A model generated the notes under the pieces. The model did no database searches and had not been told where the DNA came from. It saw only the letters and a program-made list of their open reading frames with translations. The position numbers and the translations under genes were made by a program. Of a DNA stretch of 64,000 nucleotides, positions 19,467 to 28,217 are shown one piece after another; positions within the stretch are counted from its first letter, which is position 1; the number at the start of each line of letters is the position of its first letter. This DNA comes from Phycisphaeraceae bacterium. Its GTDB lineage: Bacteria; Planctomycetota; Phycisphaerae; Phycisphaerales; SM1A02. The stretch covers positions 186,001 through 250,000 of the forward strand of contig JAHBWZ010000002.1 in the NCBI GenBank assembly GCA_019636755.1, read 5' to 3'.

Positions 19467-21077
19467 CTACTCCCGCACCTCGACAAGAAGCCCGTGCCGG
19501 CGCAGGTGTTCGATCATCCCGCCGTGGAAGGGGCGGTTCATTTTCGCGACGATCGTGTTGTGCGTCTCATCGGGCAGGATGGTGATCCAGCCGGATCCCG
19601 TGCGCTCGCCGCGAAGACGCTCGACCGCGTCGCGCAGTTTCGCGACCGCCCCCTCCAGGTAGTACGAGTCCAGGCCGCCGCATCCAAGGTGCACGCGGTC
19701 GAGCATCACCGGCCCGAGCCGGTCCCACTCGCGCTCGACGCGCCGGCGGATGTCGAACTTCGACCAGGCGTCGCGGACCAGGCCGTGGTCGATGGCGCCG
19801 GTCTGCGGATCGATCGGGCGGCGCGGCGCCCCTGTCTGCGGATCGCGCGGCGAGAACATCGCCGACCAGGCATCCCACTGCTCGCCGGAGAAACCGCGGG
19901 GCTCGATGACCCACTCGGTCCGGATCTCCTGTTCGACGGTCATCCGGACCGCCGTCGCGCCCTCCGCCGAGACGAGTTCACGGAACGAGGGATGCGGCGT
20001 GCCGTCGGCGCGGCGGAACGCGTTCGGTTCCTCGTAGAGGTCGATCGTCTGGAACGCCGAGAAGTCGACCGGATCCGGCGCGCTGGACCAGCAGGCCCCG
20101 AAGACCTGCGGCCACTCCAGCTGGAGCCAGAGCGAGGACCACCCGCCGGAGGAGTGCCCGGTCAGCAGCCGGCCCTCCGGGCGGTCCACCAGGCGGAAGC
20201 GCGCCTCGAGCGCAGGCACGAGTTCCGTCACGAACGCGGTGCCGCGCGGGCCGTGATTCGGCGAATCGACGAACCCGTGGTGACCAAGCGGCGACTCCGG
20301 GTCCAGCACCACCCACACCGCCATCGGCGCGAAGTCCTGGATGCCGGGCGTGCGCAGCATCTGCGCGTACTGCATCGCTTCGCCTTCGCGTCCGCCGTAT
20401 CCGGGGATCACGAAGATGACCGGCCAGCGAACCTGGGCGTACTCGGGCGCGTCGAACATGGGTGGCAGCGCAACGCCTGCGCGATGCGCGACGGGGCGAC
20501 CGGCCCAGGCGCTGAGCAGGGGGCTCTCCATGTCAAGCCAGACGACGCCGTCCGTCTCGCGCCGCGGGCGAGGACCGTCGACCCGCCGCGTCACGTGGAT
20601 GGTGACCTCGTCGGTCCCCGTGCGTGACACCTCCGCGCTCACGACATCGCTGAAGAGATTGCCCGGATTCCCGGTGCGATCCCGCTCCCGGCGCGCGGGC
20701 GGCGCCAGCGCAAGCATGGCCTGCACCCGGATGAGTCCGTCGAACGTGTCGACATCCGATGGGAACGCGTCGGCTTCACGATCGATCACGATCGTCTCGC
20801 CCGGTCGCCAGTCGACCACATCCCGCGCCGCGACCGGCTGCGGTCGATCGAAGAACGGGGCGTCGATGGGACGCCGGAAGCGGAAGCGGCGGTCGCGGTC
20901 GGTGATGAAGAAGAGGATCAGCCGACCGGAGACCGGCGCCTCGGCGACCGCGGGATCCAGCGTGACGAGGTATCGATCCCCCGGGCGTTCACCGGCGATC
21001 TCGGCGGGCGCGGGACGCGGGTCCGGGGGCTGAACGCCGATGAAGCACGACAGCGCGATCAGGATGACGGGGAGCAC
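19467..21077 (-). CDS. Secreted alpha/beta-hydrolase (putative esterase)
   Basis: 536 residues. A short signal peptide (MLPVILIALSCFIGVQ) precedes a beta-rich N-terminal domain (about 30-210) and an esterase-D-like alpha/beta-hydrolase domain. The nucleophile elbow is RLLTGHSSGGWSSLWLQ (Ser in GHSSG), the oxyanion region FVIPGYGGREGEAM lies upstream, and a candidate catalytic His sits in LPDETHNTIV near the C terminus. It is likely a periplasmic or cell-surface carboxylesterase. It converges on the membrane protein gene (46-bp gap) and stands alone upstream. Confidence 0.75.
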   Translation of the reverse strand: MLPVILIALSCFIGVQPPDPRPAPAEIAGERPGDRYLVTLDPAVAEAPVSGRLILFFITDRDRRFRFRRPIDAPFFDRPQPVAARDVVDWRPGETIVIDREADAFPSDVDTFDGLIRVQAMLALAPPARRERDRTGNPGNLFSDVVSAEVSRTGTDEVTIHVTRRVDGPRPRRETDGVVWLDMESPLLSAWAGRPVAHRAGVALPPMFDAPEYAQVRWPVIFVIPGYGGREGEAMQYAQMLRTPGIQDFAPMAVWVVLDPESPLGHHGFVDSPNHGPRGTAFVTELVPALEARFRLVDRPEGRLLTGHSSGGWSSLWLQLEWPQVFGACWSSAPDPVDFSAFQTIDLYEEPNAFRRADGTPHPSFRELVSAEGATAVRMTVEQEIRTEWVIEPRGFSGEQWDAWSAMFSPRDPQTGAPRRPIDPQTGAIDHGLVRDAWSKFDIRRRVEREWDRLGPVMLDRVHLGCGGLDSYYLEGAVAKLRDAVERLRGERTGSGWITILPDETHNTIVAKMNRPFHGGMIEHLRRHGLLVEVRE

Positions 21078-21340
21078 GGTCGGCGAGTATATGAGGTCTT
21101 CGGGATGGCGCCGGGCCGGCGAAGGGCGGCTCCAGCGGCCGACGGGTGATGCGTCGCGCGAGCATCCGGCCGCTGTGATGCATGATCCCGGCGGCGGCGG
21201 CCGATAGATTCACAGGCGCGGACCGGTCGGCCCGGGAGTCGACCGGCCCCCGGTCGCCCGCGGCGCGACCCGCCTTCGCGCCACGCACCACAGACCGTTC
21301 TCCCCGGGCGCGCCCCGGTGCGCCCAAGGATCGACCCCCG

Positions 21341-22249
21341 ATGCATGCCCAGACAGGTCGCCAGCCCCGACGCCAGCCCGCACGCGCGACACGACGACCG
21401 ACGCCACGACCGGCGGCCACGGCACGGGGCGCGCTGATCGCCATGCTCCTGCTCGCCGTCGGGCTGCCAGGATGTTCGAACGCCGTCCGGCGGACCTTCC
21501 TCTCGCTGACCGAGGCGGCCGACCGCGCCACCGTCGCGGCGCTCACGATCTCCGAGCAGGAGCCCGTCGTCGTCATCGACGTGCCCGGCCCGCTCGGCCT
21601 GGACGTCGAGTCGCTGGGCGGCGATGTCGACGTTGTCGTCAACCCGGAACTCACCCAGGCGACCGTCACGTTCATCCGCCGGGCGCTGCACGGTGCAGGC
21701 CGGACCGATGACGCGCGCGCCGCGCTGCACGAGATCGTGACCAGTGCCACGATCGGAACCGGCGCGTTCGGACCCTCGCTTCTCATCCGGACCTCGGCGC
21801 CCGGGTACCCGGAGCCGCACTTCCTGCGCGTGGACGTGCGCGTTGAAGCCCCGGATCTCGAGGGCATCCGCATCGTGACCTCGCGCGGCGCGGTCCACAC
21901 GACCAACATCGGCGGCGAGATCGACATCCGGACCGACGGCGGCGACATCCGCGTCCTCACGATCCGCCCGCTCACCCGCGCGGTGACGCTGGTCAACGAC
22001 GACGGCGACGTGGACCTGCGCATGCGCGGCAACTCCACCGGCGCCATCGACGGCCGGGCGCACCGCGGCACGGTCACGCAGAACGCACGGCTGGGCAGCG
22101 TGGTCATCCATCCGGGCACGACGCATGACCGGCTGCTGGCGACCCTCAACGGCGGAACGAATCCCATCACGCTGCGCGCCGCGGACGGCGCGGTGCGCCT
22201 GGCGGTGGTGAAGGACCCGTTGACGGTCGGCCGCTGGATCCGCAACTGA
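21341..22249 (+). CDS. Lipoprotein with DUF4097-like beta-helix region
   Basis: 302 residues. The start at 21341 has AAGGAT 9 nt upstream. After a long basic n-region comes LIAMLLLAVGLPGC, a lipobox ending in Cys, so it is a lipoprotein. The rest is a repetitive strand pattern (IRIVTSRGAVHTTNIGGEID, IRTDGGDIRVLTI, VTLVNDDGDVDLRM, VTQNARLGSVVIH) typical of DUF4097/DUF2807-type right-handed beta structures. These are often putative adhesins or envelope proteins. The function is unknown. It is 106 nt upstream of rlmE. Confidence 0.7.
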   Translation: MHAQTGRQPRRQPARATRRPTPRPAATARGALIAMLLLAVGLPGCSNAVRRTFLSLTEAADRATVAALTISEQEPVVVIDVPGPLGLDVESLGGDVDVVVNPELTQATVTFIRRALHGAGRTDDARAALHEIVTSATIGTGAFGPSLLIRTSAPGYPEPHFLRVDVRVEAPDLEGIRIVTSRGAVHTTNIGGEIDIRTDGGDIRVLTIRPLTRAVTLVNDDGDVDLRMRGNSTGAIDGRAHRGTVTQNARLGSVVIHPGTTHDRLLATLNGGTNPITLRAADGAVRLAVVKDPLTVGRWIRN

Positions 22250-22355
22250 CGCGCGATCCGCCCGACGGCGTCCGGGCACGTCACGCGCCCGCGTGCATCC
22301 CGGCCGCGGAGGGCAGGCCGCCCACCCCTCGACGGATCCGGGCTACGCTCCCGCC

Positions 22356-23084
22356 GTGGCCCGCGAGCTTCATGATCACTGGTTCCGACTGGCGAAGCGC
22401 GAGGGCTACCGCTCGCGCGCGGCGTACAAACTCATGGAGATCGACGATCGCCGCCGACTGCTGCGGCGCGGCGACCGCGTGCTCGATCTCGGCGCCGCCC
22501 CGGGGTCGTGGCTGCAGGTCATCGCGGCCCGCGTCGGGCCCGGCGGCCGCGTCGTCGGGATCGATCTCTCCGCGATCGATCCCGCCGGACTCCCGCCCAA
22601 CGTGCAGATCCTCTGCGGCGATGCCGCCGCGACGTCGGTCGCGGACTTCACGGCGGCGCTGACCGGCCGGCACGCGGCCGCGGAGACGGGCGACGGGACG
22701 CACCCGGCGCCACCGCCGTTCGACGTGGTGCTCTCCGACATGGCGCCGAAGACGACCGGCGATCGGACCATCGATCATCACGGCTCGATCCGGCTGTGCA
22801 TGCTCGCGCTGGACCTGGTCCCGGCGCTCCTTCGACCCGGCGGGCACGCGGTGGTGAAGGTGCTGGAGGGCGAGGCCTACCCGGACCTGCAGGCTCGGGC
22901 ACGGACGATGTTCGCGCGCGTCAAGGGCTTCAAGCCGAAGGCGTCGCGCTCGATCTCGACGGAGATCTACCTGGTCATGGAGGATCGCGGGGCGGACCTG
23001 GCGCCGGACGTGGCGACCGCGCCGGCCGATCGACCCGCCGCGCCGCCCACGCGACCGCGCGGCTGGGGCGCCGAGCGCGGCTGA
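22356..23084 (+). CDS. rlmE: 23S rRNA 2'-O-ribose methyltransferase RlmE (FtsJ)
   Basis: 242 residues from GTG 22356. It has the opening REGYRSRAAYKLMEID, the SAM-binding motif VLDLGAAPGSWLQV, the catalytic Lys-Asp-Lys-Glu residues (K in AYKL, D in VVLSDMAPKTTGD, K in AVVKVLEG, E in STEIYLV) and FKPKASRSISTEIYLV. It methylates U2552 of 23S rRNA in known members. An extra ~30-residue Asp/Ala-rich insert (ALTGRHAAAETGDG) and a Pro/Arg-rich C-terminal tail are unlike E. coli RrmJ. Confidence 0.95.
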   Translation: MARELHDHWFRLAKREGYRSRAAYKLMEIDDRRRLLRRGDRVLDLGAAPGSWLQVIAARVGPGGRVVGIDLSAIDPAGLPPNVQILCGDAAATSVADFTAALTGRHAAAETGDGTHPAPPPFDVVLSDMAPKTTGDRTIDHHGSIRLCMLALDLVPALLRPGGHAVVKVLEGEAYPDLQARARTMFARVKGFKPKASRSISTEIYLVMEDRGADLAPDVATAPADRPAAPPTRPRGWGAERG

Positions 23085-23096
23085 GCGCGCCGCGTG

Positions 23097-23120
23097 TTCT
23101 GCGCAGGCCCAGGCGCAGAA
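23097..23120 (+). terminator. Hairpin after rlmE
   Basis: An 8-bp perfect stem (23097-23104 with 23113-23120, TTCTGCGC/GCGCAGAA) and an 8-nt loop begin 12 bp after the rlmE stop. No U tract follows, so terminator function is tentative. Confidence 0.35.
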
Positions 23121-23234
23121 AGCACCCGGGCCCGGCATCGATCGATCACGCACCCCCTGCGGCGGGGCTCTGCGCCGGGTCCGCGCGGTGGCGCGCCTGT
23201 TGCAACCGGACCGGGACGCTCCAAGGAGACCCCC

Positions 23235-24101
23235 ATGAAGATCGACACCTCCCCGGCCTCTGCGCTCGCCGCGTCCCGGATCCCCCACGTGCTTTCTTCG
23301 AAATTGCCGCCTGCGGTGCAGCGCCCGACCGTTCCGCCCGCGCTTGCGTCGATCCGTCCGCTCGACCCGTCGGCCGCGACGGCGGGAGTCGATCCTCATC
23401 TCAGCGACCTGCGTCCTGCGGCTGAGTCGGATCCCGCGCCGCTCGGCGCCCCGTCGAGCATCGCGATGGAGGACTTCTTCAAGGCGTGGGGATCGAACGA
23501 TCCCAACTATGACCTGGACGGCGACGGCACCGTGGGCATGAGCGACCTGCTCATCTTCATGTCGAACCAGTCCGTCGCCGGCGCGCCGGGGACCGATGCG
23601 ACCGACCGCGCCGGCGACTTCAGCGACCTGCTGTCGCGCCTGGCACAGACCGGTTCACCGGAGGCTTCTTCCGGCGGATTCAGTTTCGAAGACCTGCTTC
23701 AGAAACTCGCGGGCAGCGGGACGCCGGCGCTCGAAGCGCCGGAGAGCGACTTCCAGGCGCTGCTCTCTCGACTGGCGCAGTCCGGCACACCGGCGCCGGA
23801 GGCGGCCGCGAGCAGCAGCTTCCAGGACCTGCTCTCGCGACTGGCCCTGACCGGAACGCCGTCCGCCGAGGCGGCGACGATGCCGGCAGACCCGGCCGCG
23901 TCCAACCCGCGCGCTGCGATCGATGCGCTGGCCGACCGGCTCCTGGCGAACTTCCGCGCCAACGGCTTCGACGGCGCGCCACCGAGCAACGTTCACGCGA
24001 TCACGCAGTCGCTCTCCCTGCCGGCCGGATTCGAGAAGATGCTGCTCGCGCGCATCTCACAGGCGTATCCGGGCGGACTCGGCATCAATCTGAAGGGTTG
24101 A
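23235..24101 (+). CDS. Dockerin-like EF-hand protein with four internal repeats
   Basis: 288 residues; ATG 23235 has AAGGAG 10 nt upstream. An EF-hand-like loop (YDLDGDGTVGMSDLLIFM, about residues 94-111) resembles half of a dockerin. It is followed by four ~22-residue repeats built on F-x-DLLSRLA-x-(S/T)GTP (GDFSDLLSRLAQTGSP, SFEDLLQKLAGSGTP, DFQALLSRLAQSGTP, SFQDLLSRLALTGTP; about 23.61-23.88 kb), and then a helical C-terminal domain. There is no evident signal peptide, which is unusual for dockerin proteins. It could be a calcium-binding scaffold or adhesin-like protein; the function is unknown. Confidence 0.65.
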   Translation: MKIDTSPASALAASRIPHVLSSKLPPAVQRPTVPPALASIRPLDPSAATAGVDPHLSDLRPAAESDPAPLGAPSSIAMEDFFKAWGSNDPNYDLDGDGTVGMSDLLIFMSNQSVAGAPGTDATDRAGDFSDLLSRLAQTGSPEASSGGFSFEDLLQKLAGSGTPALEAPESDFQALLSRLAQSGTPAPEAAASSSFQDLLSRLALTGTPSAEAATMPADPAASNPRAAIDALADRLLANFRANGFDGAPPSNVHAITQSLSLPAGFEKMLLARISQAYPGGLGINLKG

Positions 24102-24188
24102 GCGACCGGGTGGCACCGGTGCGTCGGCGCTCCCCGGAATCCCGTCGCGGTGATGCCCGGAACCGCACGGCGTCCCCCGCGCCGCAAG

Positions 24189-24261
<73 letters not shown>

Positions 24262-24338
24262 GGAAAGCGGGGAGTCTAGCCCGGCGCCCGTCGGCGTCAA
24301 GAGAGGCGGGCGCGAGGCGCCAGGGATCGGCGGGCCTC

Positions 24339-26180
24339 TCACGCCGCAGATCGGGTCGGCGACGCGGAGACCATAGGGCAGGTTGTCTCGGTCCCGGTCG
24401 ATTCCGCTCGAGCGGTGAGCGCTTCACCCACCGCCTCCGGACCCTCACCATCGGCGAAGAGCCGCGCCCATGCTTCGGTGACGAGCAGATCGGATGCGAT
24501 CGTCGGCGCGGTCCCGATGGTCGCCGCCAGGCGGTCGGCATCGAGACCGATCGCCTCGAGCCAGCCCGCAACGACGCCGTCGGCGGAGTCTGCCGCCCGG
24601 GTCGAGACCACCTCGTCGCATGACGGCGCACCGCACGCGGCCGAGAGCCCGGTCCGGACGTCGCGCGGCAGATGCTCGCGCAGGAGCACACCGATCGACG
24701 ACCAGCCGTGCGGCTCCAGGAGCCTGGCCGGATCACGAAGGTGCGCCGCGATCCCGGCGTCACCGAAGGGGCGCAGCGCCGCGATGGCGCTTCGGACCGC
24801 GGGATCAGAGAGCGGAAAGAGCGCGGGAACGCCCCAGGCCGCCGTGAGCCTGGCGGACACCGCGCGCCGGGCGCGGGCGGATGCATCCACGCGGTGCGGT
24901 GCCTGATCCATGGCGGCGCACAGAAGCATCGAGCGAAGCGAGTCCGGCGCGCGACCGATGCCCAGGCGGCGTGCGCCGCGTCGAAGGTGCTCGGCGCCGC
25001 GCGCCAGCGCGTGCGCCACGCGATCCTTCATCGGCCCCGGCCGGACCGGCGGATCCTCCACGCAGACAATCGCACCGAGCCGGCGGACCGCCGCCCGGTG
25101 CGCCAGCTGGTACAGCGGCACCATGGCGGTGAATCCGGACAGCGGCTGCTCCGCATGCCAGACGGCATCCACCAGGTTCGCACGGATCGACTGGCCGGTG
25201 GCGCGCATCGAGAGCAGCGGGAGATCGAGGCAGTCGGCAAGATCCCGGACGGCATCGGCGCGGGCGTCGTCGCCGGTATCGGCGAAGAGCAGCGTCATCG
25301 GCGCGCCGGCCCGCACGGCGCTCGCGGCCACGATCGCCGACCACGCGTCACCGTGGACGACCAGACCGAGGGTGCCGCACTGCGCCGCAGCGCGCGTGAA
25401 GTACGCGCCAAGCGCTGCATCCACGTCGCCCGAGACGCGCGTGCGGTCACTGCGCGTCGCGCGGACCGATTCGACATCCAGTTCACCTTCCACGCGGGTG
25501 CCGTCGGCCAGGAAGCGGACCAGTCCGCCCGGCGGAACCGCGTGCACATGGGCACAGAGCGTCCGATCGGAGGCCGGCGCATGCCCCAGCAGCGCCGCGA
25601 GCACCGAGCCCGGCTCGGGACGATCGCCGGGCCTCCGCAGCGCCTTCGCCTCGTTCGCGATGCGCAGGGTGCGGGGGCGCCCCGCCGGATCGACCTCGAT
25701 CCGGTAGAACAGGCTCCGCGCCCCGGACGGGTCGCACGCCATCCAGATCGCGCCGTCGCGCAGGTCATGGATCAGGCAGGCGAAATGACCGATGGCGAGC
25801 GTCTCCAGCGTCGCTTCGGCGCCGAAGACCGCGGCATGCTCGGCAAGCAGCGTCGCCGCGTCCATGCTTCCCGGTGCCGGCCGGTCGCCGAACGTGGTCA
25901 TGAGCCCGGAGAGATCCAGGGCCGCGGCATCCAGTGCCACGGCGACGGAACCGCACCGGCTGCGCGCCACGCCCTGTCCGCCGGTCCGCGTGCCGAATCC
26001 GACGATCACCGCGTCCGCGCCGTGGCGGACGAGCGTCGACGGGCCGCGATGCTCGATCGCGCGCGCCATCGCCTCCGCCTCGGAGGCGAACGGGTTCCCG
26101 GACGTTTCGTGCGCTGCGCGCGAGGGGAGGACCGACAGCGGTCGATCCCCGAACCGACAGATCGCGGTGAATCCAAGCAT
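24339..26180 (-). CDS. Degenerate asparagine-synthetase-like protein
   Basis: 613 residues with the two-domain layout of AsnB. The N-terminal part (MLGFTAICRFGD, then RAIEHRGPSTLVRHGADAVI and IWMACDPSGARSLFYRIEV) is clearly the class II glutaminase fold. The obligatory Cys at residue 2 is replaced by Leu. In the C-terminal synthetase part the PPi-loop (normally LSGGLDSS) reads LVVHGDAWSAIVAASA, so the ATP-binding signature is lost as well. The frame is intact over its full length, so it is not an ordinary pseudogene. It may have a new binding or regulatory role. It follows a tRNA gene and is monocistronic. Confidence 0.75.
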   Translation of the reverse strand: MLGFTAICRFGDRPLSVLPSRAAHETSGNPFASEAEAMARAIEHRGPSTLVRHGADAVIVGFGTRTGGQGVARSRCGSVAVALDAAALDLSGLMTTFGDRPAPGSMDAATLLAEHAAVFGAEATLETLAIGHFACLIHDLRDGAIWMACDPSGARSLFYRIEVDPAGRPRTLRIANEAKALRRPGDRPEPGSVLAALLGHAPASDRTLCAHVHAVPPGGLVRFLADGTRVEGELDVESVRATRSDRTRVSGDVDAALGAYFTRAAAQCGTLGLVVHGDAWSAIVAASAVRAGAPMTLLFADTGDDARADAVRDLADCLDLPLLSMRATGQSIRANLVDAVWHAEQPLSGFTAMVPLYQLAHRAAVRRLGAIVCVEDPPVRPGPMKDRVAHALARGAEHLRRGARRLGIGRAPDSLRSMLLCAAMDQAPHRVDASARARRAVSARLTAAWGVPALFPLSDPAVRSAIAALRPFGDAGIAAHLRDPARLLEPHGWSSIGVLLREHLPRDVRTGLSAACGAPSCDEVVSTRAADSADGVVAGWLEAIGLDADRLAATIGTAPTIASDLLVTEAWARLFADGEGPEAVGEALTARAESTGTETTCPMVSASPTRSAA

Positions 26181-26411
26181 GACGGAGGGACTCCAGTGGC
26201 GACTACGCGAGGCGGCGGGATCGCTCCTCGCGTATCGGACGGATCACCGGCCGACATGACCGCCATCCCGGCGGGGCCCGGCGCCGCAGCCGGTCGCCCG
26301 CAGGCCGCTGCCGGAAGGAGGCCCGTATACTCGGCCCGTTCCGTGGTCCCGCCGTCGCGCCGACCACCATCACGCGCCCCGACCGGACCACCCACCCCGG
26401 AGATCGAAGCC

Positions 26412-26819
26412 ATGGCCCGACCCGCCACCTCCCCCGTCGTTTCCGCAGGCGCCGTCCTGGTGCTGTTCGCCGCGCTCGGATCCGCGCTCGCCGGATGCGA
26501 TGGAAAGGACCCGGCGCCGGCGGCCCGCGTGGCGACGACGACGATCGAGATCCCGGTCTACGGCATGGACTGCGACGGCTGCGCGAGTTCCGTCAGGAGC
26601 AAGATCATGCGCGTGCCCGGCGTCGTCGAGTGCACCGTGAGCCATACCGAGCATCGTGCGGTCTGCACCGTCGAGGAGTCCGTCGATCGGGAACTGCTCG
26701 CGGAGGCGATCCGGCGCGCAGGCTACTTCCTGGAGCCGCCTGACGGGGACCACGATCACGGTCATGCCGATGATCATGGCGACGGCGACGGCGGCGCAAC
26801 CTCCGATCACGGCCACTGA
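26412..26819 (+). CDS. Lipoprotein with heavy-metal-associated (HMA) domain
   Basis: 135 residues. A lipoprotein signal (LVLFAALGSALAGC) precedes an HMA domain, VYGMDCDGCASSVRSKIMRV, with the C-X2-C metal site and the ferredoxin-like strand/helix order to about residue 105. A His/Asp-rich tail (DGDHDHGHADDHGDGDG) follows. It is likely an outer-envelope copper/zinc-binding protein. It could serve with the P-type ATPase at 32.1-34.4 kb, which has the same GM-C-GC motif, although the genes are not linked. The start is supported by position; the ribosome site is weak. Confidence 0.8.
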   Translation: MARPATSPVVSAGAVLVLFAALGSALAGCDGKDPAPAARVATTTIEIPVYGMDCDGCASSVRSKIMRVPGVVECTVSHTEHRAVCTVEESVDRELLAEAIRRAGYFLEPPDGDHDHGHADDHGDGDGGATSDHGH

Positions 26820-26843
26820 GTCAGACCGCGGATCGGCGGCGTG

Positions 26844-28172
26844 TCATGCGCGGAGGATCTGCGCGGGCTCGAATCGGCCGCCGAGCACCTTCGCCGCATC
26901 CGCCTTCATCCAGTGCGCGAGCACCGACGCATAGACGTGCCGGAAGTCGACGGTGTGCACGAGGTCGCCCTGTTCAAGCCCTGACATCGAGGGATGGGTG
27001 CCGAGCAGGCCGGGTCGGACCATGTCGCCGACCAGGTACATCGGCGCCGCCGTTCCGTGGTCGGTGCCGCCCGAGGCGTTCTGCGCCACGCGCCGACCGA
27101 ACTCGGAGAAGACCATCGTCAGCACGCGACCGCTGTTGCCCTGCGCGCGGAGTTCCCGGTGGAAGGCGCGGAGCGACGTGGCAAGCTGCCCGAGCAGGTT
27201 CGCATGCTGTCCGGTCTGGTTCGCGTGGGTATCGAACCCGCCGAGTGACACGTAGTAGACCCGCGTGGCGAGGCCGTCGCGGATCATCGCCGAGACCAGT
27301 CGAAGCTGATCGGCCAGCGCGCCGCGCGGCCACTCGGCCAGCGGCCGCTTCGCGACGGCCGCGCGGATCCGGTCGGACGAGATCTGCGCGTCGAGCGTGG
27401 TGCGCGTGAGGAACGCGAGCTGCGGATCGATCGCGTCCGGAGCGCCCGCCGCACCGGTGGCCGGCATCTCGTGCCGCGTGATCCCGTCATAGGTGCCGGC
27501 GAGCCTGGGATCGAGTTCGGCGCCTGCCCAGCGGAAGAGTTCCGCGGTCTCGAACGACACCGGCTGCTGCGTCTGCCCGATCATCGCCAGCGGCGCGGTC
27601 CGACCGATGGAGATGGCGGCATCCGGATCCGGAGCACCGGCGCAGCAGTTGTCGAAGTACCGGCCCAGCCAGCCGACGCCGCGGCCGGACGTGTCCGCGG
27701 TGTGCCAGATGTCCATCGACGCGAAATGCGATCGGTTGGGATTCGGGTACCCGACGCCCTGCACGATCGATGCGACACCGTCGTCCATCAGTTCCTTGAA
27801 CGGCGCCATGTTCGGGTGAAGTCCCAGTCCGCGCGACTGGTCGATCGCGAGCGCCGCGGCATTGCCCGCCCCGCCGCGGCCCGGTTCCGGAATCGCCAGG
27901 CCCGGCCGCATGCGGTAGTACTCCGGTGCGCCGAAGGGGATCACGGTATTGAGGCCGTCATTGCCGCCGCCGAGCTGCACGACCACGAGGACCCGGTCCT
28001 CCGGGACCCCCGGGCGGCTGGAGAGCAGGCTGCTCATCGGTCCCGCGATCGCCAGCGCCGTGCGGTCGATGAAGAGCGGCGCGGTCGCCGTCAGCGAGAA
28101 GAACGTCAGTCCCTGCTGGAGGAAGATGCGCCGCGAGTACTGGCGGTCGGCGTGGCCGGTGGTGTCATGCAT
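26844..28172 (-). CDS. DUF1501 family secreted protein
   Basis: 442 residues with a twin-arginine-like export signal (YSRRIFLQQGLTFFSLTA). The family core is visible: VVVQLGGGNDGLNTVIPFG, YYRMRPGLAIPEP, HPNMAPFKELMDDGVASIVQ, FDTHANQTGQH, MVFSEFGRRVAQNASGGTDH and GTAAPMYLVGD. DUF1501 proteins are sulfatase/alkaline-phosphatase-like proteins abundant in planctomycetes, and almost always lie beside a DUF1800 gene, as here (45 nt downstream). The function is undetermined; export and an envelope role are likely. A GGAGATT site precedes the start. Confidence 0.9.
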   Translation of the reverse strand: MHDTTGHADRQYSRRIFLQQGLTFFSLTATAPLFIDRTALAIAGPMSSLLSSRPGVPEDRVLVVVQLGGGNDGLNTVIPFGAPEYYRMRPGLAIPEPGRGGAGNAAALAIDQSRGLGLHPNMAPFKELMDDGVASIVQGVGYPNPNRSHFASMDIWHTADTSGRGVGWLGRYFDNCCAGAPDPDAAISIGRTAPLAMIGQTQQPVSFETAELFRWAGAELDPRLAGTYDGITRHEMPATGAAGAPDAIDPQLAFLTRTTLDAQISSDRIRAAVAKRPLAEWPRGALADQLRLVSAMIRDGLATRVYYVSLGGFDTHANQTGQHANLLGQLATSLRAFHRELRAQGNSGRVLTMVFSEFGRRVAQNASGGTDHGTAAPMYLVGDMVRPGLLGTHPSMSGLEQGDLVHTVDFRHVYASVLAHWMKADAAKVLGGRFEPAQILRA

Positions 28173-28217
28173 GGGTGAATCTCCGGGACCGCAGCGGTCC
28201 GGCTGCGTGTCCGCGCG

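Noticed and set aside
23600-23890. Tandem DNA repeat or minisatellite
   Set aside because: The periodicity is at the protein level only; the nucleotide units are too diverged, so it is described as protein repeats.
24672-26411. A long plus-strand frame upstream of the HMA lipoprotein
   Set aside because: It is antisense to the asparagine-synthetase-like gene. The lipoprotein signal and HMA domain begin only at 26412.
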